From NCBI GenBank assembly GCA_040773385.1, contig JAXGWH010000041.1, positions 1 to 12,860 of the forward strand: a DNA stretch of 12,860 nt, written 5' to 3'. The translations under genes were made by a program, and so were the position numbers. The notes beneath the pieces are model-generated. The model made no database searches. It had not been told where the DNA came from and worked only from the letters and a program-made list of their open reading frames with translations. Origin of the DNA: Aeriscardovia sp040773385. Its GTDB lineage: Bacteria; Actinomycetota; Actinomycetes; Actinomycetales; Bifidobacteriaceae. Of this stretch, positions 6,042 to 12,705 are shown in pieces (position 1 is the first letter of the stretch; the number at the start of each line of letters is the position of its first letter).

Positions 6042-6707
6042 TCACGCCCGCTGGAGACGGTCAAAGATCTCATCCGCCTGGCGCAGCGTGTCTTCGAGCG
6101 TGCCGGACGAGTCGATCACATACGTGGCAATGGCGCGACGGGCCTTCTCGTCCGCCTGGGCGTCGATGCGCGCCTGGGCCTCGGCCCGGTCCATCGCGCG
6201 GGACTCCTCCAACCGCCCGATGCGCGTCTCGATGGGCGCTTCCACGTCGACGACCGCGTCAAACCACGACTGCGTGCCTGTCTCCGCCAGGAGCGAGATC
6301 TCGTGCAGGACGATGGCCCGCAGACCCCCCTCACGCCGGTAACGCGAGCCCGAGCCCTGGCCGGCACCGAAGTTCGCGCTGATGTGATGGCTTGAAAGCC
6401 AGTCGTTCTCCCGCTTCTCCGCCTCCGCAAAAATGAGGGGGTGGAGCGTGTGGTTCACACGCTCGAGCAGATCCTGGCGGTCGAACATCTCCTGGGCGAG
6501 CCAGCGACGGTTGAGCGTGCCGTCCGGATTGAGGCACTCGTCGCCGAAGAGATCATGCAGACGGCGCAGACCGTCGCTGCCGGGGACGACGACGTCCCGG
6601 CTGATCTCGTCATAATCGATGACATAGGCACCGCGATCCGCCAGATGACGGGCGATCGTCGATTTCCCGGCCCCGATTCCGCCGGTGAGCGCGACGCGTG
6701 AGTACAT
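6042..6707 (-). CDS. coaE: Dephospho-CoA kinase
   Basis: The protein has 221 residues. It phosphorylates the 3'-hydroxyl of dephospho-CoA with ATP, the last step of coenzyme A synthesis. Visible features are the P-loop GGIGAGKST (9-17), the substrate-site block VIDYDEISRD (29-38), AIVLHEISLLAETG (131-144, matching the family's conserved strand followed by P/S-LL-E), and the C-terminal lid region RLEESRAMDRAEAQARIDAQ (165-184). Residues about 104-128 are a Gly/Ser/Arg-rich stretch between helix and strand that looks like an insertion compared with typical CoaE. The ATG at 6707 has GAGGGA a few bases upstream and places the P-loop at the usual distance. The rpsA terminator separates it from rpsA, so it probably uses its own promoter (-10 near 6752). 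No hairpin terminator follows it, so transcripts may run toward uvrB. Confidence 0.95.
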   Translation of the reverse strand: MYSRVALTGGIGAGKSTIARHLADRGAYVIDYDEISRDVVVPGSDGLRRLHDLFGDECLNPDGTLNRRWLAQEMFDRQDLLERVNHTLHPLIFAEAEKRENDWLSSHHISANFGAGQGSGSRYRREGGLRAIVLHEISLLAETGTQSWFDAVVDVEAPIETRIGRLEESRAMDRAEAQARIDAQADEKARRAIATYVIDSSGTLEDTLRQADEIFDRLQRA

Positions 6708-6751
6708 ACTTCCCTCATTCCAGCGGGGCGACGCCCGCTCCGTCCAGCACC

Positions 6752-6757
6752 ATTATG
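6752..6757 (-). promoter_or_regulatory. -10 element of the coaE promoter
   Basis: CATAAT on the minus strand is a 5 of 6 match to the -10 hexamer, about 45 bases before the coaE start. The -35 region is GC-rich and not recognisable. The rest of the 202-base gap up to the rpsA terminator holds a GC-rich inverted repeat (GACGGCC/GGCCGTC) and nothing else I can identify. Confidence 0.4.
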
Positions 6758-6909
6758 ACGCCCCGTGGCACTGCCCGGGTTTTTCGCCCACAGCCTGACG
6801 GACGGCCCGGGGCACCGGCCGTCGGACCGGACCGGGCAATCCCCCCAAAAAGCCGACGCACTCGAACTTATTGCGCGAAGAGGACAGCGGGCACGGGCTG
6901 GCCGGCATG

Positions 6910-6961
6910 AAAAAAGGCAGGGCACGAATGCCCTGCCTCATGGTGTGTCATGTCACACACC
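6910..6961 (-). terminator. Rho-independent terminator of rpsA with a preceding hairpin
   Basis: On the minus strand, AGGCAGGGCA and TGCCCTGCCT form a perfect 10-bp stem (6929-6938 and 6915-6924) with a 4-base loop, followed directly by six T (6910-6915). A second, weaker hairpin, GGTGTGT/ACACACC, lies between it and the rpsA stop codon (6942-6961). This is the strongest terminator in the window. Confidence 0.95.
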
Positions 6962-6987
6962 CGGGACGGCCCATGGGACCGTCAGGT

Positions 6988-8490
6988 TCACTTCTGGTTC
7001 TTCAGAAGCTCGTTGCGCAGCTGCTCCAGCTTCGAGTCGGAGGCGAGGGTGCCCTCGGACTGCGTCTCGGAATGATAGCTGGTCGGCGCTTCGGCCTCGG
7101 CCTGCGGACGGGAGGCCTCATGCTGGGCCTCTGCGGCCTCATGGTCCTCCTGGGCGGACTTGGCGGCGTTCTCGCGCTCCTTGGCGACGAAGGCCTTGTG
7201 CTGCTCCCACAGGTCGTGGGCGGCGGCGTACTCGGACTCCCACTGCTCACGCTGCTGGTCGTAGCCTTCCATCCACTCGTTGGTCTGCGGATCGAAGCCC
7301 TCCGGGTACTTGTAGTTGCCGTTCTCGTCGTACTCGGCCGGCATGCCGTAGAGGGCCGGATCGAAGTCCTCGGAGTTCGGGTCGCACGAATCGTCGGCCT
7401 GCTTGAGCGAGAGCGAGATGCGACGACGGTCGAGATCGACGTCGATGACCTTGACGAAGATCTCCTCGCCCTGGGAGACGACGGTCGCCGTATCGTTGAC
7501 GTGGCGGTCGGCGAGCTCGGAAATGTGGACCAGGCCCTCGATGCCGTCGTCGACGGCGACGAACGCGCCGAAGTTGACGATCTTGGTGACCCTGCCCTTG
7601 ACGATCTGGCCGGGCACGTGGGTGCGCGCGAACTTCTGCCACGGATCCTCCTGCGTCGCCTTGAGCGAGAGGGAGATGCGCTCGCGCTCCGGATCGACGT
7701 CGAGGACCTCGACGGTGACCTTCTGACCCACGTGCACGACCTCGGACGGATGGTCGATGTGGCGCCACGAGAGCTCGGAGACGTGGATGAGGCCGTCGAC
7801 ACCGCCGAGATCGACGAACGCGCCGAAGTTGACGATGGAGGAGACGGTGCCCTCACGGATCTGGCCCTTCTTGAGCTTGGCCATGAACTCCTGGCGGACC
7901 TCGGACTGGGTCTCCTCCAGGTACTGGCGGCGAGAGAGAACCACGTTGTTGCGGTTCTTGTCGAGCTCGATGACCTTGGCCTTGATGCGGGTGCCGATGT
8001 ACGGCGAGAGGTCGCGGACGCGGCGCATCTCGACGAGGGAGGCCGGCAGGAAGCCGCGCAGACCGACATCGACGATGAGACCGCCCTTGACGGCCTCGAT
8101 GACGGTGCCCTCGACGACGCCGTCGTTGTCCTTGATCTGCTCGATCTTGCCCCAGGCGCGCTCGTACTGCGCACGCTTCTTGGAGAGGATCAGGCGGCCC
8201 TCTTTGTCTTCCTTGGTGACGACAAGCGCCTCGATCTCGTCGCTGAGCTTGACCTCGTCATCAGGATTGACGTCCTTCTTGATGGAAAGCTCGCGCGAAG
8301 GGATGACACCCTCGGTCTTGTAGCCGATGTCGAGGAGGACCTCATCGTGATCGATGCGCACGACCGTGCCCTTGACGATGTCGCCGTCATCGAAATTCTT
8401 GATGGTGGAGTCGACGGCCTTGATGAAGTCTTCCTTGGTCCCGATGTCGTTGATCGCGATCTGCGGGACCTGCTCGTTATTTTCTGCCAT
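6988..8490 (-). CDS. rpsA: 30S ribosomal protein S1
   Basis: The protein has 500 residues. S1 binds mRNA on the small ribosomal subunit and helps start translation on structured or weak-binding-site messages. Four S1 (OB-fold) domains can be read: about 34-105, 123-188, 209-278 and 295-363. The third and fourth are most alike (IVNFGAFV and SELxxRH in both, ending RISLSLK). The tail from residue 367 is acidic and aromatic (DPALYGMPAEYDENGNYKYP), then Glu/Ala/Gln-rich, ending LRNELLKNQK. Four domains plus a long tail is the actinobacterial pattern; E. coli S1 has six. The ATG at 8490 is chosen because MAENNEQVPQ begins the conserved protein. No Shine-Dalgarno sequence precedes it, only A-rich bases. 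Such weak sites are known for rpsA in other bacteria, where S1 represses its own translation. Confidence 0.97.
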   Translation of the reverse strand: MAENNEQVPQIAINDIGTKEDFIKAVDSTIKNFDDGDIVKGTVVRIDHDEVLLDIGYKTEGVIPSRELSIKKDVNPDDEVKLSDEIEALVVTKEDKEGRLILSKKRAQYERAWGKIEQIKDNDGVVEGTVIEAVKGGLIVDVGLRGFLPASLVEMRRVRDLSPYIGTRIKAKVIELDKNRNNVVLSRRQYLEETQSEVRQEFMAKLKKGQIREGTVSSIVNFGAFVDLGGVDGLIHVSELSWRHIDHPSEVVHVGQKVTVEVLDVDPERERISLSLKATQEDPWQKFARTHVPGQIVKGRVTKIVNFGAFVAVDDGIEGLVHISELADRHVNDTATVVSQGEEIFVKVIDVDLDRRRISLSLKQADDSCDPNSEDFDPALYGMPAEYDENGNYKYPEGFDPQTNEWMEGYDQQREQWESEYAAAHDLWEQHKAFVAKERENAAKSAQEDHEAAEAQHEASRPQAEAEAPTSYHSETQSEGTLASDSKLEQLRNELLKNQK

Positions 8491-8650
8491 GAAATATAGG
8501 GGTTTCTTTCGTAATGGATAGGGACTGTCTTGTGTTCTCCGCCCTCTTTGCGCGACCGTTCTGCCGGCCGCCCGCCGACGGCATTCGATTCTCGCGCGCC
8601 TTCTTGGACGTGTGGAAGGACGGTTCACCCGTCCGACGGGGTTTATTTTA
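8491..8650 (-). promoter_or_regulatory. rpsA promoter and long 5' leader
   Basis: TAAAAT (8645-8650, minus strand) is the best -10 hexamer in the rpsA-folD gap and would give a leader of about 145 bases. Within it GGACGG/CCGTCC (8618-8634) forms a 6-bp hairpin, followed by a GC-rich stretch and then a purine- and AT-rich stretch next to the start codon. The hexamer TATATT lies only two bases before the ATG, too close to be a promoter for that start. No known ribosomal-protein leader motif is recognised. A weak inverted repeat, CGAAAC/GTTTCG (8680-8713), could end folD transcripts. Confidence 0.4.
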
Positions 8651-8724
8651 GCGACCGGCGCCTACGAAAACAGGGTCGGCGAAACATGCCGGACACAGGC
8701 TCCGCCGGTTTCGGGGCACAGGTC

Positions 8725-9630
8725 TCAGAGCGCGTCATGCGTCCCGATGCCGGCCGCGCGCTCGGCCGCTTCGACAAGGTTGAGCAGCAGCATCGCACGG
8801 GTCATCGGTCCCACACCGCCCGGGTTGGGCGTGTAGGCGGAGGCCTTCTGCCGGCATGCCGGGTCGATGTCGCCCTCGATGTGGGTCCTGCCGGTGGCCG
8901 GGTCGGCCGGCCCGCGCGAGACGCCCACGTCCACGAGCACCGCGCCCGGCCGGACCATGTCCGGCGTGACGAGATGCGCCGATCCCGCGGCGCTGATGAT
9001 GATGTCGGCCTGGCGGGTGAGATCAGCAAGGTTTTTCGTGCCCGTGTGGCACAGCGTGACGGTGGCGTTCACATCGCGGCGCGTGAGCAGCAGCCCGAGG
9101 GGGCGCCCCGCGGTCACGCCGCGGCCGATGACCACCACGCGCGCCCCGTCAAAATCCACGCCGCCCCAGCGCAGGAGGCGGACGATGCCGCGCGGGGTAC
9201 AGGGCAGCGGGCCGGGCTCGGAGCCGTCCACGTCCAGCAGCAGCCGGCCCATGCTGCGCGGGCTGAGCCCGTCGGCGTCCTTGGCCGGGTCGATCCGCGC
9301 GATCACCGTCTGTTCGTCGATCCCACGCGGAAGAGGCAGCTGGACGATATAGCCCGTGCAGGCAGGATCGGCGTTGAATGCGTCGACCTCGGCAAGGACC
9401 TCCTCCTGGGAGGCGCCGGCCGGCAGCTGCCGGGCGATGGAGCGGATGCCGACCTGCGCGCAATCGCGCTGCTTGCCGGCCACATATTTCTTCGAGCCGA
9501 TATCATCGCCCACGAGCAGCGTGCCCAGCGCGAGGGCGATCCCCCCGCGCGCCAGCTCCCCCACACGGCGGGCCACATCGGCCTTGACCTCCTGCGCGCA
9601 CTGCCGTCCGTCAATCTTCCGAGCCGTCAT
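8725..9630 (-). CDS. folD: Bifunctional methylenetetrahydrofolate dehydrogenase / methenyltetrahydrofolate cyclohydrolase
   Basis: The protein has 301 residues. FolD interconverts 5,10-methylene-, 5,10-methenyl- and 10-formyl-tetrahydrofolate using NADP in the cytoplasm, supplying one-carbon units for purine and formyl-Met synthesis. Visible motifs are the active-site block VGDDIGSKKYVAGK with Tyr49 and Lys53, QLPLPRGID (97-105), PAKDADG (115-121), PCTPRG (143-148), the nucleotide-binding loop GRGVTAGRP (169-177, usually GRSxxVGxP) and PNPGGVGPMT (268-277). The ATG at 9630 is preferred to an in-frame ATG 45 bases upstream because the family motifs start directly after it and AAGGA lies about nine bases before it. 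The gene is divergent from the ABC genes. The 168-base divergent gap (9631-9798) shows no clear promoter hexamers and no Zur- or MntR-like palindrome. Confidence 0.96.
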   Translation of the reverse strand: MTARKIDGRQCAQEVKADVARRVGELARGGIALALGTLLVGDDIGSKKYVAGKQRDCAQVGIRSIARQLPAGASQEEVLAEVDAFNADPACTGYIVQLPLPRGIDEQTVIARIDPAKDADGLSPRSMGRLLLDVDGSEPGPLPCTPRGIVRLLRWGGVDFDGARVVVIGRGVTAGRPLGLLLTRRDVNATVTLCHTGTKNLADLTRQADIIISAAGSAHLVTPDMVRPGAVLVDVGVSRGPADPATGRTHIEGDIDPACRQKASAYTPNPGGVGPMTRAMLLLNLVEAAERAAGIGTHDAL

Positions 9631-9798
9631 GGCGATCCGTCCTTCCGGGCATCCGCCGGCACCGATGCCGGCCATCCCCCTGTCCTCCGTCTGATCTCTG
9701 AGGGTACTGGTAGAGCTGGTCGGTTATGGCGTGAGGGGTGCCGCCCGGGTGGACATGTCAGGCAGACACGCCCCGGCACGCGGGAGGGAGGACTGACC

Positions 9799-10863
9799 AT
9801 GACTGACGAGCAGCAGACGCCGCAGGAACAGACCCCGGGCGAATCCGTGCGCTTCGAGGAAGCCGCCGTCAGCCGCGGACGCCGCCTCATCTGGAGCCAC
9901 GGCACTTTCTCCATCCCCTCGGGCACGGTGACCGCCATCGTCGGCACGAACGGCGCGGGCAAGACCACGCTCCTGTCCGTCGAGCTCGGGCTCGTGCCCC
10001 TCAGCCACGGCAGCGTGCGCGTGCTCGGCAGCCGGCCCGGCGAGGCGAACCGGCGCATCGGCTATGTGCCCCAGTCCTACGCCTCCGACATCGACTCGAA
10101 CATCACCGCCGAGCAGTCCGTCGCCCTCGGCCTCAACGGGCCGCGCTTCGGCTTCCACCTGCTCACCCGGGCACAGCGGCAACAGGTCCACCGGGCGCTG
10201 CGCCTGGCTGACATCGACCAGGCGGCGGGACTGAGGCTGTCTGAGATGAGCGGGGGCATGCGCCAGCGGGTCGCCATCGCCCAGGCGCTCGTGTCGAATC
10301 CGTCACTCCTGCTGCTCGATGAGCCGCTCGCCAACCTCGACATCACCGGCCAGCGCGACCTCGTCGCCACACTCGCCCGCCTCAACGCGCGGCTGGGAAT
10401 GAGCATCCAGGTGGTCGCCCACGACCTCAACATGCTCCTGCCGATCCTCACCGGCGCGATCTATCTCATCGACGGCCATCCGCACTATGCGCCGATCGGC
10501 TCGGTCATGGACGCGCATCTGCTCACCCACCTCTACGGCACAAAAGTGGAGGTGCTCAAGACGCCCGAAGGCGATATGTTCGTCCGGCCCAACCCGCTCG
10601 AGGAGCCGAGGAACCGGCATCCGCACACGCACACCGCAGAGCAGATCGCCCGCTTCCACTCCCAAGGCGAGGACAGCGCAGGCGTCGACCCGGTCGAATG
10701 CGATCCCCCTGACGGCACGGCGGACGTCAGCACCCAAACCACAGACCGCGGCACAAACACGGCCGTAAACACGGCAGAGGCGAAAAACACAACGGGGAGT
10801 ACAGAAAAGAACAGAAATACAAACCCGACGGCAAAGAGCACGACGATGAAGGAGGCACGATAA
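9799..10863 (+). CDS. ABC transporter ATP-binding protein, probable metal (Zn/Mn-type) importer
   Basis: The protein has 354 residues. The ATPase core (about 17-265) carries Walker A GTNGAGKT (49-56), Q-loop YVPQ (89-92), a signature variant EMSGGMRQR (149-157), Walker B LLLLDE (170-175) and the switch His208. Its partner is an ABC-3 family permease, so it probably energises uptake of zinc, manganese or iron. Residues from about 266 form an extension absent from typical ZnuC/MntB-type ATPases: a His-rich stretch RHPHTHTAEQIARFH (273-287), then a Thr/Asn/Lys-rich low-complexity tail coded by visibly AT-richer DNA (about 10730-10860). ATG 9799 has GGGAGGGAGGA ending six bases upstream. The stop codon overlaps the permease start as TAATG, so the two are translationally coupled. 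No substrate-binding protein gene is adjacent. The exact metal is not known. Confidence 0.85.
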   Translation: MTDEQQTPQEQTPGESVRFEEAAVSRGRRLIWSHGTFSIPSGTVTAIVGTNGAGKTTLLSVELGLVPLSHGSVRVLGSRPGEANRRIGYVPQSYASDIDSNITAEQSVALGLNGPRFGFHLLTRAQRQQVHRALRLADIDQAAGLRLSEMSGGMRQRVAIAQALVSNPSLLLLDEPLANLDITGQRDLVATLARLNARLGMSIQVVAHDLNMLLPILTGAIYLIDGHPHYAPIGSVMDAHLLTHLYGTKVEVLKTPEGDMFVRPNPLEEPRNRHPHTHTAEQIARFHSQGEDSAGVDPVECDPPDGTADVSTQTTDRGTNTAVNTAEAKNTTGSTEKNRNTNPTAKSTTMKEAR

Positions 10864-11729
10864 TGGAGGCATATGTCCTGGCATCCGCCCGCCCTGTGGC
10901 CACCGCGATGTCCTGGTACGACCCGTCGTGGCGGACCGTTCTGGCCACGCCGTTCATGCGCAACGCCGCGTTGGCCGGCATCCTCATCTCGCTCGCCGCG
11001 GGATTCATGGGCTATTTCGTCATCGCCCGCAAATCCGCGTTCGCCGCCCATGCCCTCGCCCACATTGGCCTGCCGGGCGCCACCGGTGCCGTCCTCATCG
11101 GCGCGCCGGTCAGCCTGGGGCTGGGCCTGTTCGCCGTCGCGGGGGGTCTGGTGATCGGCGCCCTCGGCTCCAAGGCGAGCAAACGCGAGATCGCCACCGG
11201 CACCATCCTCGCCTTCTCGATGGGCCTGGGACTGTTCTTCTCCCGCCTCTCGGCCTCGGCGAGCCAGCAGATGCAGGCGATCCTGTTCGGCTCGATCCTC
11301 TCGATCACAGACGGCCAGCTCGTCGGCTATCTCGTCTTCGACATCGTGCTGCTCACCGTGCTCGGGCTCATCTACCACCCGCTGCTGTTCAGCTCCGTGG
11401 ACGAGCAGGTCGCCCGCGCCAAGGGGGTGCCGACCACGCTCATGGGCGTGCTGTTCATGGTCATGCTCGCCGGCACGGTCACCATCAGCGTCCAGGCGGT
11501 GGGAACGCTGCTCATCTTCGCGCTCGTCGTCACCCCGGCCGCCAGCGCCAACACGTTCGCCCGCTCGCCGCTGTCGGCGATGGTGTGGTCGTGCGTGATC
11601 TGCCTCATCAGCATCTGGGGCGGCCTCGTGCTCTCCTCGATGCTGCCCACCCCGCCGAGCTTCGCGATCGTGACGATCGCCACGCTCATCTGGGCGGCGA
11701 CGCAGCTGGCCGCGCGGCGCCGGGCGTAA
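10863..11729 (+). CDS. ABC-3 family metal transporter permease (ZnuB/MntB type)
   Basis: The protein has 288 residues with about eight hydrophobic membrane segments after a roughly 32-residue N-terminal stretch. Family signatures are AHALAHIGLPGATGAVLIG (62-80, usually GDALSHAVLPG) and VGTLLIFALVVTPAASANTF (213-232, the conserved GTLL and PAA block). The first of these has Ala-His where most family members have Gly-Asp. It forms the membrane channel for the ATPase encoded just upstream, whose stop codon shares its last A with this ATG. AAGGAGG (10849-10855) lies seven bases before the start, inside the end of the ATPase gene. Substrate is most likely a divalent metal. A binding-protein gene would have to lie elsewhere. 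Confidence 0.87.
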   Translation: MEAYVLASARPVATAMSWYDPSWRTVLATPFMRNAALAGILISLAAGFMGYFVIARKSAFAAHALAHIGLPGATGAVLIGAPVSLGLGLFAVAGGLVIGALGSKASKREIATGTILAFSMGLGLFFSRLSASASQQMQAILFGSILSITDGQLVGYLVFDIVLLTVLGLIYHPLLFSSVDEQVARAKGVPTTLMGVLFMVMLAGTVTISVQAVGTLLIFALVVTPAASANTFARSPLSAMVWSCVICLISIWGGLVLSSMLPTPPSFAIVTIATLIWAATQLAARRRA

Positions 11730-11732
11730 AAA

Positions 11733-11825
11733 TCAGCTGTTCTGCGAACGCACGTTGTCTTTGGAGCGTTCTGCTTCTCCGCGAACGCCCGGTGCCCAAG
11801 GGGCGTTCAGCTGTTCTGCGAGCGC
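11733..11825. repeat. 37-bp tandem repeat between the permease gene and carD, possible bidirectional terminator
   Basis: Two full units (11733-11769 and 11770-11806) and a partial third (from 11807) recur with an exact 37-base period. Units 1 and 2 agree at about 26 of 37 positions, and units 1 and 3 at 18 of their first 19. Each full unit can fold as a hairpin, GAACGC with GCGTTC; the second extends to GAACGCCC/GGGCGTTC (11783-11808). The third unit begins exactly at the carD stop codon. The array fills the 77-base gap between convergent genes. Five T on the minus strand (11729-11733) end the array in the carD direction, so it could terminate transcription from both sides. Confidence 0.75.
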
Positions 11826-12508
11826 TCGGCGGACGCCTTCTCGATCTTCTCGCGCACGGCCTTCGTCTCCTCGCGGCTGACCGCCTGCTTCTTGGCGGGA
11901 CGGGACTTCTTGTGCGCGGCCCGGCGCTCCGACTCCACACGGTCGAGCGTCTCGGACGCCTTCTCCTTCGGGGCCTTGGCGTGGTGCTTGAGATCCTCCT
12001 GCGTGGGCTCGGCATAACCGAGGTTCACATCGAACAGATGCTCCGTCTCCTCCACGCTCACCTTCTCGGAAAGCGAGATCTCCGACGAAAGGACGGACCG
12101 CGCGCGCACGAGCATGCGCTTCTCGCCGGCGGACAGGCCGTGCTCCAGATCGTCGCGCTGGGCGAGGTCGCGCACCACCTCGGCAATCTTGAACACATCA
12201 CCGGAGGCGACCTTTTCCTGGTTGAGCTTGAAGCGCCTCGACCAGTTGGTCTTTTCCTCCTCGATGGGGGTGCGCAGGATCTCGAAGACTTTTGCGACGG
12301 CCTTGGCGTCCGCGATGTCCCTCACACCGACCTTCTTGAGGTTCTTCTCGGGGATCTCCACCACAAGGCCGTTTCCGGAGGGGTCATCAAGGATCTGCAT
12401 CTTGATATAGCGGCGGGTGACGCCCCTCAGCTCGCGATCGCCGATGGCGACGATGCGTGCCGCGCCGTGACACGGATAGACAACGGTGTCCCCCACCTTA
12501 TAGGCCAT
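11807..12508 (-). CDS. carD: CarD-family RNA polymerase-binding transcription factor
   Basis: The protein has 233 residues. CarD binds the beta subunit of RNA polymerase and stabilises open promoter complexes, notably at rRNA promoters. The N-terminal RNA polymerase-interaction domain starts YKVGDTVVYPCHGAARIVAI. The helical DNA-binding part includes TNWSRRFKLNQEKVASGD (87-104), with Trp89 matching the tryptophan that wedges into the upstream edge of the transcription bubble, and LSAGEKRMLVRAR (125-137). Mycobacterial CarD has about 162 residues; here about 70 extra residues (from 164) form a Lys/Ala/Glu-rich tail that looks disordered or coiled. The ATG at 12508 starts the conserved domain; only a weak GGGGGA precedes it, and the frame stays open 87 bases further upstream without motif support. 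glgB is divergent. Confidence 0.95.
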   Translation of the reverse strand: MAYKVGDTVVYPCHGAARIVAIGDRELRGVTRRYIKMQILDDPSGNGLVVEIPEKNLKKVGVRDIADAKAVAKVFEILRTPIEEEKTNWSRRFKLNQEKVASGDVFKIAEVVRDLAQRDDLEHGLSAGEKRMLVRARSVLSSEISLSEKVSVEETEHLFDVNLGYAEPTQEDLKHHAKAPKEKASETLDRVESERRAAHKKSRPAKKQAVSREETKAVREKIEKASAERSQNS

Positions 12509-12521
12509 GGATCCATCCCCC

Positions 12522-12569
12522 GGATGATAAAAATTCGACACTAAACCATTGCATAGAATGGTATCATCC
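12522..12569. promoter_or_regulatory. Nested dyads in the carD promoter region
   Basis: GGATGATA (12522-12529) and TATCATCC (12562-12569) are a perfect 8-bp inverted repeat. They flank a second dyad, ACCATT/AATGGT (12545-12562). The minus-strand TATCAT (12524-12529) is a 5 of 6 match to a -10 hexamer and would give carD a very short leader. The same hexamer occurs on the plus strand at 12562-12567, pointing to glgB. No -35 is clear. The arrangement looks like a promoter with an operator, but the regulator is unknown. Confidence 0.4.
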
Positions 12570-12692
12570 TCGGACACCCGTCCCACCGCGCGCACGAGCG
12601 GCGGACGGGCATGGTCCCGGACGGCCCGCCCTCCTGTCCCGGAACCGTCATCCTCGTCCGGACGCCGTCGCCCGCCTGCCCGGAATGTGCGA

Positions 12693-12698
12693 TAAACT
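12693..12698 (+). promoter_or_regulatory. -10 element placing the glgB start near the start codon (leaderless)
   Basis: TAAACT fits the TANNNT pattern and ends seven bases before the glgB ATG. Transcription would begin at or next to the A of the start codon. Only AGG (12702-12704) resembles a ribosome binding site and it is too close. Both facts point to a leaderless mRNA, a common arrangement in actinobacteria. Confidence 0.5.
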
Positions 12699-12705
12699 CA
12701 CAGGT

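Noticed and set aside
6871..8499. 542-codon plus-strand frame opposite rpsA
   Set aside because: It is antisense to a certain ribosomal protein gene, starts before the rpsA terminator, and has no recognisable motif.
8530..9798. Upstream extension of the ABC ATPase frame
   Set aside because: The frame is open only as antisense of folD. The ABC domain and a strong ribosome binding site start at 9799.
10928..12544. 538-codon plus-strand frame over the permease gene and carD
   Set aside because: It is out of frame with the permease and antisense to carD, both of which have clear family motifs. The translation is Arg/His/Ala-rich noise.
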